From: Bacillota bacterium
GTDB taxonomy: Bacteria; Bacillota; Clostridia; Oscillospirales; Ruminococcaceae
DNA length: 5,919 nt
Direction of reading: 5' to 3'
Assembly: GCA_023396215.1 (NCBI GenBank)
Contig: JAEWWW010000007.1
Location: forward strand, 1 to 5,919
Positions 5,885-5,919 of the stretch are shown piece after piece (the first letter of the stretch is position 1; every line of letters begins with the position of its first letter). The translations under genes and the position numbers were made by a program. The notes under the pieces were generated by a model. The model was not told the DNA's origin, searched no databases, and worked only from the letters and a program-made list of their open reading frames with translations.

Positions 5885-5919
5885 AACGCCTGCTACCCTA
5901 AAGGCGCTTTATCAGGAAG
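5871..5919 (+). CDS. prmC: Probable PrmC (release factor methyltransferase), N-terminal fragment
   Basis: A new frame opens at ATG 5871, inside the last codons of the DUF1385 gene, and remains open for 16 codons to the window end (reading MTDGKTPATLKALYQE). GGAGG at 5857-5861 is 9 bases upstream, so this is a real translation start, probably coupled to its neighbour. The identity is inferred mainly from position: prmC, which methylates the GGQ glutamine of peptide-chain release factors, commonly follows DUF1385 in Firmicutes. The visible residues fit the helical N-terminal domain of PrmC but are too few to prove it. The catalytic NPPY motif lies beyond the window. Confidence 0.65.
   Translation, partial: MTDGKTPATLKALYQE

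Overview
The window is about 5.9 kb of GC-rich, densely packed DNA, with every gene I can support on the + strand. Strong GGAGG-type ribosome binding sites, a lipoprotein signal peptide, an OmpR-type two-component pair and a DUF1385 (YqhQ-type) gene running into what looks like prmC suggest a GC-rich member of the Clostridia (Oscillospiraceae/Ruminococcaceae-like gut Firmicutes). This placement is inferred from gene content and style; there is no rRNA or other marker to confirm it.

Layout. Bases 1-186 hold the end of an unrecognised reading frame, followed by a convincing intrinsic terminator (248-284). A 435-base gap (187-621) then carries several hairpins, a possible second bidirectional terminator (453-488), a candidate promoter (516-544) overlapped by a perfect 10-bp AT-rich palindrome (541-550), and a structured leader with a C(UUCG)G hairpin (558-584). 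Next come a lipoprotein with FG-GAP/VCBS-like Asp-rich repeats (622-1926), an OmpR/PhoB-family response regulator (2008-2703) and a membrane histidine kinase (2945-4354, probable TTG start). These are followed by a GNAT acetyltransferase (4415-4924), a DUF1385 membrane protein (4949-5884) and the first 16 codons of a gene that is probably prmC (5871 to the window end).

How the genes may work together. The kinase and regulator are almost certainly a cognate pair: the kinase has two membrane segments around an extracytoplasmic sensor region, and the regulator is a DNA-binding winged-helix protein. The lipoprotein directly upstream is predicted to sit on the outer face of the same membrane. It could be an accessory sensor or a regulatory target of the pair; this is inference from gene order only. 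The acetyltransferase, DUF1385 gene and prmC are tightly spaced (gap of 24 bases, then an overlap of 14) and look co-transcribed. The DUF1385-prmC portion is a housekeeping arrangement familiar in Firmicutes.

Nothing here is a clear new defence, mobile or RNA-guided system. The features most worth a second look are the lipoprotein-regulator-kinase grouping, the unusual hairpin-rich 241-base gap between regulator and kinase, and the palindrome over the candidate promoter.
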